In this document: piece by piece, positions 7,869 through 16,711 of the stretch
Layout: each line of letters starts with the position of its first letter
How positions within the stretch are numbered: the stretch's first letter is position 1
Assembly (NCBI RefSeq): GCF_000214215.1
Contig: NC_015559.1
Span: 1,302,001-1,366,000 of the forward strand
Origin: Marinomonas posidonica IVIA-Po-181
GTDB lineage: Bacteria; Pseudomonadota; Gammaproteobacteria; Pseudomonadales; Marinomonadaceae
DNA length: 64,000 nt
Direction: 5' to 3'
Made by a program: the position numbers and the translations under genes
The notes under the pieces: model-generated
Databases searched by the model: none
Told to the model about the DNA's origin: nothing
Seen by the model: only the letters and a program-made list of their open reading frames with translations

Positions 7869-10106
7869 ATGGATGAATTTAAGTTGACAGAAAATCGGTT
7901 GAAACACGACCAACTTCCATTTGGCAAAGTCATGATTGTTGGCTTAGGAATGATTGGTGGCTCTTTCGCGAAAGCGTTAAAAGAAAGAGGGTTAGCGGAG
8001 CTTTATGCGGTTGACCGCCGTGAAGGTGAGTTGGCTTTAGGGGTTTCGACAGGGGTAATTGATTACCCAGCTGAATTAACTGAGCAATTCATAGCTCAAA
8101 TGGATGTGATTGTGTTGGCGACACCGGTGCGAGCTATGGCGTCTGTGTTGGCCGAAATCAAACCGTATCTTGCTGCTCATACCTTGTTGACCGATGTTGG
8201 TTCAACCAAAGGTAGTGTGGTTGAGGCTGCGGTGACGGTGTTTGGTTGTATGCCGGCTAACTTTATTCCAGGTCATCCAATTGCTGGCGCAGAGAAAAGT
8301 GGTGTGTTGGCAGCCAATCCTCAGTTGTTTGAAAAGCACATGGCGATTGTTACGCCTGTTGCCGATAGTGATCCTGTGTTGGTGGATCGTTTGCATCGAT
8401 TGTGGCGGGCGATTGGAGCGGATGTCGTGAGCATGGACGTTGATCACCATGATCATGTGTTGGCGTCGTCTAGTCATTTGCCTCATTTATTGGCCTATAC
8501 CTTGGTTGATGCATTGGCGAACAGTGATCGAAGCCAGGATGTGTTTAAATTTGCTGCGGGCGGTTTTCGTGATTTTACGCGAATTGCTTCCAGTGACCCT
8601 GTGATGTGGCGAGATGTATTCTTAGCCAATAAAGACGCTACCTTGGCGACGCTGGATCAGTTTACCGAGCGTTTGGCTGATATGCGTGATGCGATTGAGC
8701 AAGGTGATGGCGCAAGTATGTTTGGTGTCTTTACTCGCGCAAAGTCTGCTCGAGATCATTTCTTAAGGTTGCTTGAACAGCGTACTATTGCACCGCAAAA
8801 AGATACCAGCTCGGTTTCTTTGTCGGTTTTGCCGGCCTCTGTCATAAAAGGCAAGGTTTCTTTGCCAGGTGACAAATCCTTGTCACATATTGCGATTACT
8901 ATGGCTGCGCTTTCAAGAGGCGTGAGTCATTTGACCAATGTTTGTTTGGATGGTGGGGTTCGCGTCACGATTCAAGCGCTACGAGACATGGGGGTGGTGA
9001 TCGAAACCTTATCCGAGAGCTCGTTACGGGTTCATGGTGTTGGTTTGCGAGGTTTGAAAGCGCCAATAGCCCCGATTAATTTGCATCAATCTGAATTAAG
9101 TTTATATGTATTGTTGCCTGTTTTGGCTGGGCAGCCTTTCGTGGTTTCTGTAACAGCCGATGATCCTCTTTTAAATCACGTGCGAGCGGATGTATTCGAT
9201 TTAATGAGAGCGATGGGAACTGAGCTTGAGTTTGAGAGAAAGGATTGTTTGCCGGTAAAAATGTGTCCGACGCAACAGGCTGCTTTTTCTCTAAGTTTAG
9301 AAGGAGCTTCACAAAAGTTAATCGTTAGTGCCTTTATGGCTTGTTTGTTTGCTGAGCAAGAGGCGAATTTGACCGAAGCGCCAGAAGACGTGACGCAAAT
9401 GGAAGTCTTGTTACAAGGTTTTGGTGTGAGGATTTCGCGTTCGAAAACGGCCGTGTCGGTTGCATCGGGTGAACTCGTCTCGACGGATGTTGAGATAGTA
9501 GCGGACATGTACAGCTGCGCTTGGATGGCCTTGCTTGCAAGCTTATTGCCTGGTTCGGAATTAGTGATGACGAACCTTGGTTTGGATGCCAGAGCCTTTG
9601 CTTATTTTACCTTGCTTAAACAGATGGGAGCCGATATTGAATTGCCCGATAGAAATGCTGCTGGTTTGTATGAAGGGCAGGTGTTGGTGCGTTTTGCCGA
9701 GTTGTCAGCGTTTCAATTGTCTGTTGATCAGACCTGTCAGTTAAGAACGCTCATGCCGTTACTATGTGTCGCAGCGGCTTATGCCAAAGGTGAATCTAGA
9801 ATCGAAGGTATTGGGCAGCTTCCGTATTATCACGAAGATAGAGTATTGGCTTTGGTAGAGGCTTGTAATTTAGTGCAGGTGAATGCTCAAGTTGAAAGTG
9901 GTTGTTTGAGGATTGATGGCGGTGTTCCACAGGGAGGGGAATTAGACTGTGCAGGTGATCAATATTTGGCGTTGGCCATGTTGGTGCTTGGAGCAAGAAG
10001 TAAAACGGTTACTCAGATAGAAGATTGCCAAACATTATTAGAAGAATTTAGTGAGTTAGATGCGCAGGCTAGGCAATTAGGTTTGCATTGCTCAGTTGCG
10101 CAATAG
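7869..10106 (+). CDS. TyrA-AroA fusion: prephenate dehydrogenase with a degenerate EPSP-synthase domain
   Basis: 745-residue fusion of the Pseudomonas type. Residues ~20-310 are prephenate dehydrogenase: NAD-binding [13 protein letters not shown] (25-37), [17 protein letters not shown] (catalytic-region His137) and [10 protein letters not shown] (His203); all look intact. Residues ~325-740 are EPSP-synthase-like ([33 protein letters not shown]), but the active site is eroded. The Arg after SLSH is Ile341; the GNSGTxMR loop is replaced by LHQSELSLY (405-413); the RPMxR region reads LLNHVRADV; the DHR motif near the C-terminus reads DQY (697-699). The Lys336-Ser337 pair, Gln482, Asp546 and Glu656 remain. 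The frame is open, with no frameshift. I infer an active tyrosine-pathway enzyme and a probably inactive AroA domain. The ATG at 7869 was preferred to TTG at 7863. Confidence 0.85.
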   Translation: MDEFKLTENRLKHDQLPFGKVMIVGLGMIGGSFAKALKERGLAELYAVDRREGELALGVSTGVIDYPAELTEQFIAQMDVIVLATPVRAMASVLAEIKPYLAAHTLLTDVGSTKGSVVEAAVTVFGCMPANFIPGHPIAGAEKSGVLAANPQLFEKHMAIVTPVADSDPVLVDRLHRLWRAIGADVVSMDVDHHDHVLASSSHLPHLLAYTLVDALANSDRSQDVFKFAAGGFRDFTRIASSDPVMWRDVFLANKDATLATLDQFTERLADMRDAIEQGDGASMFGVFTRAKSARDHFLRLLEQRTIAPQKDTSSVSLSVLPASVIKGKVSLPGDKSLSHIAITMAALSRGVSHLTNVCLDGGVRVTIQALRDMGVVIETLSESSLRVHGVGLRGLKAPIAPINLHQSELSLYVLLPVLAGQPFVVSVTADDPLLNHVRADVFDLMRAMGTELEFERKDCLPVKMCPTQQAAFSLSLEGASQKLIVSAFMACLFAEQEANLTEAPEDVTQMEVLLQGFGVRISRSKTAVSVASGELVSTDVEIVADMYSCAWMALLASLLPGSELVMTNLGLDARAFAYFTLLKQMGADIELPDRNAAGLYEGQVLVRFAELSAFQLSVDQTCQLRTLMPLLCVAAAYAKGESRIEGIGQLPYYHEDRVLALVEACNLVQVNAQVESGCLRIDGGVPQGGELDCAGDQYLALAMLVLGARSKTVTQIEDCQTLLEEFSELDAQARQLGLHCSVAQ

Positions 10107-10125
10107 TTATTTAAGAGGAATTGTT

Positions 10126-10809
10126 ATGATTAACCAAGGCCCGGTTATTACGATTGATGGCCCAAGTGGTGCTGGTAAAGGCACAGTCAGTCAATTAGTT
10201 GCGGAAAAGCTGGGATGGCATTTGTTAGACAGTGGTGCTTTATATCGACTTTTGGCATTGGCAGTGTCGCACCACGGTATGTCTGAAAATGATGTGGAAA
10301 CATTAAAGGTATTGGCTGAGCATCTGGACATCCAGTTCCAGCAGTCGGCGGAAGGCAAGGTTGAAATAGTGCTTGAAGGCGAGGGTGTGACTCAAGCCAT
10401 TCGAACGGAAGAAGTCGGTAATGCCGCTTCAAAGTTGGCTGCGATTCCAGAAGTGCGTCAAGGTTTATTGCTTCGCCAGCGAGCGTTTGCTCAGTCGCCA
10501 GGTTTGGTGGCCGATGGTCGTGATATGGGGACCGTTGTTTTTCCATCTGCGCAGATTAAGATTTTTCTCACCGCGTCAGCCGAAGAGCGAGCACAAAGAC
10601 GTCTTCTGCAATTGCAGCAAAAAGGTGAAACTGTTAATCTAGACACATTAGTCAAAACGATTAAAGAGCGTGACGAGCGCGATGCAAATCGTGTTATTGC
10701 ACCACTTGTACCTGCGGCTGGTGCGCTTGTAATCGATAGTACTGACTTAACCATAGAACAAGTTGTCGAAATCATCCTTGCTGAAACAGCCAAGGCTGGC
10801 TTCGTGTAG
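10126..10809 (+). CDS. cmk: Cytidylate kinase
   Basis: 227-residue NMP kinase phosphorylating CMP and dCMP. The P-loop is [12 protein letters not shown] (~residues 9-20); the CMP-binding region LLDSGALYR and the [11 protein letters not shown] motif match the bacterial Cmk family. The ATG at 10126 is preceded by AAGAGGA at a good distance; the frame extends upstream to a TTG inside the preceding gene but without family similarity. It lies between the tyrA-aroA fusion and rpsA, as in many gammaproteobacteria. Confidence 0.96.
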   Translation: MINQGPVITIDGPSGAGKGTVSQLVAEKLGWHLLDSGALYRLLALAVSHHGMSENDVETLKVLAEHLDIQFQQSAEGKVEIVLEGEGVTQAIRTEEVGNAASKLAAIPEVRQGLLLRQRAFAQSPGLVADGRDMGTVVFPSAQIKIFLTASAEERAQRRLLQLQQKGETVNLDTLVKTIKERDERDANRVIAPLVPAAGALVIDSTDLTIEQVVEIILAETAKAGFV

Positions 10810-10848
10810 CTTGTTCTTTTTGCATGTGTTCTTTTTTGTAGGTTAAGT

Positions 10849-10858
10849 GTGCTAAAAT
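10849..10858 (+). promoter_or_regulatory. Extended -10 promoter candidate for rpsA
   Basis: GTGCTAAAAT contains TGn plus TAAAAT, about 130 bases upstream of rpsA in the 180-base cmk-rpsA gap. This would give a long rpsA leader, consistent with the S1 autoregulation known in enterobacteria. Confidence 0.45.
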
Positions 10859-10989
10859 AGTTTAAATGTTGACCAAGTCGATATGGGAGCCAGTAAACCT
10901 GTATCGCAAATTTTATAAAAATTGACCCACATCTTGCTGGCAGTGTGGCTAAGACTTAGTTCAACTAGGTCGATTATATAGGAAATACA

Positions 10990-12672
10990 ATGACTCAAAG
11001 CTTCGCAGAACTGTTTGAAGAAAGCCTACAAAGTGTCGAAATGGCACCAGGCTCAATTGTTACTGGTATCATTGTTGATATCGACAATGAATGGGTAACT
11101 GTTCATGCAGGTCTTAAATCTGAAGGCGTAATTCCTCGTTCTCAGTTCCTAACGGAAAGTGGTGAGTTCAACTTAAACATCGGTGACGAAGTAAAAGTTG
11201 CACTTGACGCTGTTGAAGATGGTTTCGGTGAGACTAAATTGTCTCGTGAAAAAGCTAAGCGTGCAGAGACTTGGTCTGTGCTTGAAAAAGCTTACGAAGA
11301 AAATGCCATTGTTCACGGTGTGATTAACGGTAAGGTCAAAGGTGGCTTCACTGTTGATATCGCTAACATCCGTGCTTTCTTACCTGGTTCTTTGGTAGAT
11401 GTTCGCCCAATCCGCGACACGTCTCACTTGGAAGGTGTGGATCTAGAGTTCAAACTTATCAAGCTTGATCAAAAACGTAACAACGTTGTTGTTTCTCGTC
11501 GTGCCGTTATGGAAGCGACTAACAGCGCTGAACGTGAAACATTGCTTGCCTCTCTTGAAGAAGGTCAAGAAGTTAAAGGTATCGTTAAGAACCTTACTGA
11601 CTACGGTGCGTTCGTTGATCTTGGTGGTGTTGATGGTCTTCTACACATCACTGACATGGCTTGGAAACGCATTAAGCACCCAAGCGAAATCATTGCTGTT
11701 GGCGATGAGATCGATGTTAAAGTTCTTAAGTTCGACCGTGAGCGCAACCGCGTATCTCTAGGTCTTAAGCAATTGGGTGAAGATCCATGGGTAGCAATCA
11801 AAGCACGTTACCCAGAGAACACTAAAGTAACGGCTAAAGTTACTAACTTGACTGACTACGGTTGTTTTGCCGAGTTGGAAGAGGGTGTTGAGGGTCTTGT
11901 TCACGTTTCTGAAATGGACTGGACTAACAAGAACATCCACCCATCTAAAGTTGTTCAAATTGGCGACGAAGTTGAGGTTATGGTTCTTGATATCGACGAA
12001 GAACGTCGTCGTATCTCTTTGGGTATCAAGCAGTGCACAATGAACCCATGGGAAGAATTTGCTACTTCTTTCAACAAAGGCGACAAGATCTCTGGTGCCA
12101 TCAAGTCTATCACTGACTTCGGTGTATTCATCGGTCTTGACGGCGGCATTGACGGCCTAGTTCACCTTTCTGACCTATCTTGGGATGAAGCTGGTGAAGA
12201 AGCTGTTCGTCAATACAAGAAAGGCGATATGCTAGAAACAGTTGTATTGTCTATCGATGCTGAGCGCGAGCGTATCTCTCTAGGTGTTAAACAACTAGAA
12301 GAAGATCCTTTCCTAGCTTACGTTGCTGAAAACGACAAAGGCACTATCGTAAACGGTACTGTTTCTGAAGTTGATGCTAAAGGCGCTGTTGTAACACTTT
12401 CTGAAGGTGTTGAAGCGACTCTTAAAGTATCTGAAATCAGCCGCGAACGTGTTGAAGATGCAACAACCGCTCTTAAAGAAGGTGACTCTGTAGAAGCGGC
12501 GATCATCAATGTTGATCGTAAAGCTCGTACTATCACGCTTTCTATCAAGCAGAAAGATGCTACTGAAGAAAAAGCGGCGATGAAGTCTCACTCTGAGAAG
12601 CAACAAGTTGAAGCAAATGGTCCTACCACTATCGGTGATTTGATCAAAGCACAACTAGAAGGCCAAGAGTAA
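10990..12672 (+). CDS. rpsA: 30S ribosomal protein S1
   Basis: 560-residue S1 with six OB-fold S1 repeats, at roughly residues 20-86, 105-170, 191-259, 276-346, 363-433 and 450-520. Repeats 3-5 are most regular ([63 protein letters not shown]). The first two bind the ribosome and the rest bind mRNA. Codon use is highly optimised, as expected of a ribosomal protein. A strong terminator follows directly, and ihfB, which follows rpsA in Pseudomonas and E. coli, is not present. Confidence 0.98.
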   Translation: MTQSFAELFEESLQSVEMAPGSIVTGIIVDIDNEWVTVHAGLKSEGVIPRSQFLTESGEFNLNIGDEVKVALDAVEDGFGETKLSREKAKRAETWSVLEKAYEENAIVHGVINGKVKGGFTVDIANIRAFLPGSLVDVRPIRDTSHLEGVDLEFKLIKLDQKRNNVVVSRRAVMEATNSAERETLLASLEEGQEVKGIVKNLTDYGAFVDLGGVDGLLHITDMAWKRIKHPSEIIAVGDEIDVKVLKFDRERNRVSLGLKQLGEDPWVAIKARYPENTKVTAKVTNLTDYGCFAELEEGVEGLVHVSEMDWTNKNIHPSKVVQIGDEVEVMVLDIDEERRRISLGIKQCTMNPWEEFATSFNKGDKISGAIKSITDFGVFIGLDGGIDGLVHLSDLSWDEAGEEAVRQYKKGDMLETVVLSIDAERERISLGVKQLEEDPFLAYVAENDKGTIVNGTVSEVDAKGAVVTLSEGVEATLKVSEISRERVEDATTALKEGDSVEAAIINVDRKARTITLSIKQKDATEEKAAMKSHSEKQQVEANGPTTIGDLIKAQLEGQE

Positions 12673-12694
12673 TTTTTACTCTTTCGTCTTGATG

Positions 12695-12723
12695 AAAAAG
12701 CGAGCCTCTGGCTCGCTTTTTTT
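12695..12723. terminator. Bidirectional intrinsic terminator after rpsA
   Basis: Stem AAAAAGCGAGCC / GGCTCGCTTTTT with a 3-base loop, a run of T on the plus side and A on the other. It can end both rpsA and the convergent minus-strand trmO unit. Confidence 0.9.
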
Positions 12724-12805
12724 ATGCGTATTTTTTGATGTATATTCTTGACAACAAAACTATACACAAAACATGTGGATAACCATGGGTATAGCTAGCT
12801 TATGG

Positions 12806-13078
12806 TTAGTTTAATGAATCTAAAAGCGCTTTCACGTCCTCTTCATTCCAGTCTTCTTTTTCAATTAGTTCTTTTAACTTATTGTTTTTCTTTGTCTTAT
12901 TTAGGTTTTCTTGGAATTTTGCATAGTGAAAATCTTTGATTAGTTTTTCATCTTTTTTTGATCGATAAATGTTCGCTGATGGTTCATCGTGTGTTGTGTC
13001 GTGACCGGCGTCACTTGTGTGATTTGGATTAAGCTGGTTGATTTTCTTATAAGTATTTAAAAAGTGTTTTTTGATCAT
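12806..13078 (-). CDS. Hypothetical small charged protein
   Basis: 90 residues, no family recognised. It is hydrophilic and Lys/Asn/Asp/Glu-rich, with a basic N-terminus (MIKKHFLNTYKKINQL), a His/Asp/Thr-rich middle (residues ~22-36) and a C-terminal helical part ending in EKEDWNEEDVKALLDSLN. No signal peptide or membrane segment. The ATG at 13078 has the ribosome site GAGG within the trmO stop region; a GTG at 13090, overlapping the trmO stop as GTGA, is an alternative start. Tight coupling to trmO suggests cotranslation. Base composition is more A/T-rich than its neighbours. Confidence 0.6.
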   Translation of the reverse strand: MIKKHFLNTYKKINQLNPNHTSDAGHDTTHDEPSANIYRSKKDEKLIKDFHYAKFQENLNKTKKNNKLKELIEKEDWNEEDVKALLDSLN

Positions 13079-13086
13079 ACTTAGCC

Positions 13087-13809
13087 TCACTTCATTTTCT
13101 CAATCTCAAAGATTTCGAAATGTTGGTTCTTTGCCTGCCATTTAATGTTTAAGTCCCACAAGCTGATGCCATGCTCTCGATCAATCTGATTGGCTAAATA
13201 CGACGGCCTAGGGTCTTGCTCTATGATTTGTGTGATTAAAGTATAAAGGTCTTTTCCTAAGCTCGCAGAAAAAACATCACATTGTCGTTTTGCTTCTTCT
13301 GTGAATATTACGGGTTTGCATTGGCTTCTTTCGGCTGTTGGGGTAAATGAACTAGTCGCTTGAGGAAGACTATCTGAATAGGGTAAATAGGGTTTTATGT
13401 CTAGGATAGGGGTGCCATCCAGTAAGTCGGCACCATGAAGGTCGATCAAAATGCGTTTATCGTGTTGGTGAATTTTGCCTATTTTTACCACAGACAAACC
13501 AATTGGATTGGGGCGGTGTGTTGACCTTGTAGCAAAGACTCCCATTTTGCTTTTTCCACCTAATCTAGGTGGGCGAACTTTGGCTTTCCAGCCTTCGCTG
13601 ATGCAGGCGTGAAATACGAACTGAAGCCAAATGTGTGAATAGGCTTCAAGGCCATCCAGAGTGTCAAGTCGATTGTAGGGTGGAAGCAATTCTAATTGCG
13701 CTGTCGCCATGGTGACGAGTCCAGGCTGCCTTGGGATGCCGAATTTTTCTTGGTAGCAAGAATGGACAATACCAATGGGAGAAAAGTGGAAGGCGTCAGT
13801 TGGGGGCAC
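13087..13809 (-). CDS. trmO: tRNA (t6A37)-N6-methyltransferase TrmO (TsaA/YaeB family)
   Basis: 240 residues. TrmO methylates threonylcarbamoyladenosine at position 37 of tRNA-Thr using SAM. Visible signatures: FSPIGIVHSCYQEKFGIPRQPGL at the N-terminus, GLEAYSHIWLQFVFH, the core VRPPRLGGKSKMGVFATRSTHRPNPIGLS, and DGTPILDIKPYLPYSD; the C-terminal extension (EQDPRPSYL) occurs in the E. coli protein. The likely start is GTG at 13809; no in-frame ATG near the N-terminus fits. It is divergent from proA and followed by a small overlapping unknown gene. Confidence 0.93.
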   Translation of the reverse strand: MPPTDAFHFSPIGIVHSCYQEKFGIPRQPGLVTMATAQLELLPPYNRLDTLDGLEAYSHIWLQFVFHACISEGWKAKVRPPRLGGKSKMGVFATRSTHRPNPIGLSVVKIGKIHQHDKRILIDLHGADLLDGTPILDIKPYLPYSDSLPQATSSFTPTAERSQCKPVIFTEEAKRQCDVFSASLGKDLYTLITQIIEQDPRPSYLANQIDREHGISLWDLNIKWQAKNQHFEIFEIEKMK

Positions 13810-13824
13810 GTTTGGATCCTTTCA

Positions 13825-13876
13825 TGTGAAACTGCACAGGACGAATAAATATATTGTGATAGTATACTGTTTCACA
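13825..13876. repeat. Inverted repeat in the trmO-proA divergent promoter region
   Basis: TGTGAAAC (13825-13832) and GTTTCACA (13869-13876) are perfect 8-base inverted copies separated by 36 bases. The left copy also sits in the local dyad TTTCA-TG-TGAAA (13820-13831). The A/T-rich DNA between them has -10-like sequences (TATACT). This could be a pair of operator half-sites for a looping regulator; none is identified. Confidence 0.4.
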
Positions 13877-13940
13877 TAGAAGTATTTGACTGATTTTATT
13901 GTCAGATGCGTATTTTTTATTATTTAGTTTGAGATGAAAA

Positions 13941-15200
13941 ATGTCTTTAGAATCGTATATGAATCAAATTGGGCAGCAGGCTAGAGCGGCTTCTCGCTTG
14001 CTTGCGAAGGCGTCAACGGAAGAAAAAAACATGGCTTTATTTGCCATGGCTGAAGCGTTGGAAATTGCCCGCCCCAAACTGATCGAAGAAAATGCGAAAG
14101 ACATGAAAAGCGGTGAAGAAAAAGGTTTGGACTCCGCTATGTTGGATCGCTTGTTGCTCACGGATGCTCGTATTGACGGTATGATTGAGGGTCTAAAGCA
14201 GGTGGCGACGTTACCAGATCCTATCGGTGAAATAACCGATATGGTTTATCGTCCATCAGGGATTCAAGTTGGCAAGATGCGTGTGCCTCTCGGGGTTATC
14301 GGTATTATTTATGAATCCCGGCCCAATGTGACGATTGATGCAGCGAGTCTATGTTTAAAGTCTGGCAATGCAACCATTTTACGTGGTGGATCAGAGGCTT
14401 TTTATTCTAACCAAGCTATTGCTCAAGCGGTTATCCTAGGTCTAGAAAAGTCAGGTTTGCCTGAGCACGCGGTGCAAGTATTAAACACCACAGACAGAGA
14501 CGCTGTGGGTAAGTTGATCACCATGCCAGAATTTGTTGATGTGATTGTACCCCGTGGCGGCAAAGGCTTGATTAAGCGTATTAGTCAGGATGCACGGGTG
14601 CCAGTGATTAAGCATCTGGATGGTAATTGCCATGTGTATATTGATGATGAGGCATATTTTGATAAGGCTCTTTCTATTATTATTAACGCCAAAACTCGTC
14701 GCTATGGTGTGTGTGGTGCAATGGAGTCTTTGCTTGTCCATAAAGAAGTAGCGGAAGACTTTTTACCTAGGATTGTTTACGCCTATCAAGAAAAGAATGT
14801 TGAGTTAGTTGGGTGTGTCGCTTCTCAGGCGATTTCTTCTGCTATTGGCGAAGCCAGCGAAGAAGATTGGTATACAGAATATTTGGCGCCTAAGCTTTCT
14901 GTAAAGATAGTGAATGATATGGATGAGGCGATTCTTCATATCAATAAATATGGTTCTCATCACACGGATGCTATTGTTTCCCAGAATTACTCTAAGACTC
15001 GTGTTTTCATGGCTGGCGTTGATTCTGCTTCCGTTATGGTGAATGCTTCGACACAATTTGCTGATGGCTTTGAATACGGTCTTGGTGCTGAAATAGGTAT
15101 TTCAACCGATAAAATACACGTACGTGGTCCTGTTGGTTTGGTTGGTTTAACCAGTCAGAAATACATCGTTCTGGGCGATGGTCATACCCGTGACAATTGA
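13941..15200 (+). CDS. proA: Gamma-glutamyl phosphate reductase
   Basis: 419-residue cytoplasmic NADPH-dependent enzyme of proline synthesis reducing gamma-glutamyl phosphate to glutamate semialdehyde. It has the aldehyde-dehydrogenase fold with the catalytic cysteine in [19 protein letters not shown](P)-binding region [11 protein letters not shown], and [32 protein letters not shown], all diagnostic. The C-terminal ALDH region [21 protein letters not shown] is complete. Its end overlaps the start chosen for nadD. proB is not adjacent. Confidence 0.97.
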   Translation: MSLESYMNQIGQQARAASRLLAKASTEEKNMALFAMAEALEIARPKLIEENAKDMKSGEEKGLDSAMLDRLLLTDARIDGMIEGLKQVATLPDPIGEITDMVYRPSGIQVGKMRVPLGVIGIIYESRPNVTIDAASLCLKSGNATILRGGSEAFYSNQAIAQAVILGLEKSGLPEHAVQVLNTTDRDAVGKLITMPEFVDVIVPRGGKGLIKRISQDARVPVIKHLDGNCHVYIDDEAYFDKALSIIINAKTRRYGVCGAMESLLVHKEVAEDFLPRIVYAYQEKNVELVGCVASQAISSAIGEASEEDWYTEYLAPKLSVKIVNDMDEAILHINKYGSHHTDAIVSQNYSKTRVFMAGVDSASVMVNASTQFADGFEYGLGAEIGISTDKIHVRGPVGLVGLTSQKYIVLGDGHTRDN

Positions 15201-15855
15201 TTCTAGAGCCGGGCTCAAGAAAAAAGGCGTGGCCATTATGGGGGGGACATTTGATCCTATTCATAATGGCCATTTACGCACCGCAGTGGATATTTTAGAC
15301 GGTTATCAATACGCCAACTTACGACTCATTCCGTGCTTCCAGCCGGTTCATAAGAGACAGCCTAGCATTACCCCACAACAGCGCTTGGATATGGTGAAGT
15401 TAGCCATTAGCAGTCATGATGGTTTGTTGGTAGATGATCGGGAAATAACCCGTGAGGGACCAAGTTATACAGCCGATACTTTGCGTGAAATTCGTGCTCA
15501 AATCGGTCCAGATGAACCCTTGGTGATGGTGTTAGGCATGGACAGCTTTCTGTCTTTACCAACCTGGCATAATTGGCAGGATTTGATCAAATATGCGCAC
15601 TTGTTTGTGGTCTCTCGTCCAGGTTGGGAGCCAGATCTTATTTCTGAGTTAAGTAGCTTTAGTGAAAACTATCGTGCCTCTTCGCCGCATGAGTTACAAT
15701 GCATGCCGTCAGGGCTGGTCTGGTTTGAAACTTTAACGCCATTGGGTATTTCCTCTAGTATGATTCGATCTTTAGCGAGAAAAGATAAGTCCATTGCGTA
15801 TTTATTACCTGAGCCTGTGCAAAACTACATAGAAAAACATCAATTATATCGATAG
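15178..15855 (+). CDS. nadD: Nicotinate-nucleotide adenylyltransferase
   Basis: 225 residues; adenylates nicotinate mononucleotide in NAD synthesis. The nucleotidyltransferase motif [12 protein letters not shown] starts ~21 residues in, and the C-terminal ISSSMIR motif is present. The N-terminus is uncertain: ATG 15178 overlaps proA by 23 bases, and GTG at 15190 is in frame. The first ~17 residues are not conserved. It is followed 14 bases later by rsfS. Confidence 0.94.
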   Translation: MVIPVTIDSRAGLKKKGVAIMGGTFDPIHNGHLRTAVDILDGYQYANLRLIPCFQPVHKRQPSITPQQRLDMVKLAISSHDGLLVDDREITREGPSYTADTLREIRAQIGPDEPLVMVLGMDSFLSLPTWHNWQDLIKYAHLFVVSRPGWEPDLISELSSFSENYRASSPHELQCMPSGLVWFETLTPLGISSSMIRSLARKDKSIAYLLPEPVQNYIEKHQLYR

Positions 15856-15869
15856 GAAAATGTAAATAT

Positions 15870-16223
15870 ATGAGTCAAATTAATCTCACAGCGGATCAAA
15901 TCTTAGCGTTTGCTGTCGAAGCGTTAGAAGATGTCAAAGGTGACAAGATCACTGTGTTGAATGTAGCGGATCATACAGACATGATGGACTACATGGTCAT
16001 TTGTACCGGTACATCGAAAAGACACGTTCACTCATTAGGGCAAAACGTGTTCGAGTTTCTAAAACAGAAGGGGTTGCAGCCTTTAGGTACGGAAGGTCGT
16101 GATATGGGAAGTGATTGGGTGTTAGTGGATTTACATGACGTTGTGGTGCATGTGATGACAGAAGAAGCTCGTACTTTCTACGATCTAGAAAAATTATGGG
16201 ATATTAAGCCAGAAGAAAGATAA
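15870..16223 (+). CDS. rsfS: Ribosomal silencing factor RsfS
   Basis: 117 residues, complete RsfS/YbeB/DUF143 domain (VEALEDVKGDKITVLNVADHTDMMDYMVICTGTS, then EGRDMGSDWVLVDLHDVVVHVM). The family binds ribosomal protein L14 on the 50S subunit and blocks subunit joining during starvation. It lies in the standard nadD-rsfS-rlmH order. Confidence 0.95.
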   Translation: MSQINLTADQILAFAVEALEDVKGDKITVLNVADHTDMMDYMVICTGTSKRHVHSLGQNVFEFLKQKGLQPLGTEGRDMGSDWVLVDLHDVVVHVMTEEARTFYDLEKLWDIKPEER

Positions 16224-16234
16224 GGCTTCGTTAG

Positions 16235-16702
16235 ATGCGTGTGCGATTGATTGCTGTCGGAAATAAAATGCCCAAATGGGTAGTCCAGGGTTATGAGGAT
16301 TATGCCAAGCGTCTTCCGAAAGATTTTGCGTTAGAAACCGTAGAGATTCCTATGTCTCCTCGGGGTAAAAATACGGATATAGCAAAAGCGATTCGCAAAG
16401 AAGGTGACGCCATGCTGGATGCGATTCCGGCAGGCGACAAGGTCATTGCGATGGAGGTATTAGGTAAAGAGTGGTCAACTGAGCAGCTGGCTGACCAAAC
16501 CGGGCAATGGCGTATGGATGGTTATAATGTCTCTTTATTGGTTGGTGGTCCAGATGGTTTGGATCCTAGGTGTACTGCACGAGCAGATCAAGTCTGGTCA
16601 CTATCACGTCTAACCCTTCCTCATCCAATGGTGAGAATCATATTGGCTGAGCAAATATATCGAGCTTGGACTTTAATGAATAATCATCCGTATCACAGGT
16701 AG
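16235..16702 (+). CDS. rlmH: 23S rRNA (pseudouridine-1915-N3)-methyltransferase
   Basis: 155-residue SPOUT methyltransferase that methylates pseudouridine 1915 of helix 69 in 23S rRNA. The SPOUT knot is visible at [13 protein letters not shown] and [33 protein letters not shown] at the C-terminus; length equals the E. coli protein. It is followed ten bases later by mrdA. Confidence 0.96.
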   Translation: MRVRLIAVGNKMPKWVVQGYEDYAKRLPKDFALETVEIPMSPRGKNTDIAKAIRKEGDAMLDAIPAGDKVIAMEVLGKEWSTEQLADQTGQWRMDGYNVSLLVGGPDGLDPRCTARADQVWSLSRLTLPHPMVRIILAEQIYRAWTLMNNHPYHR

Positions 16703-16711
16703 GTGTAGTAG

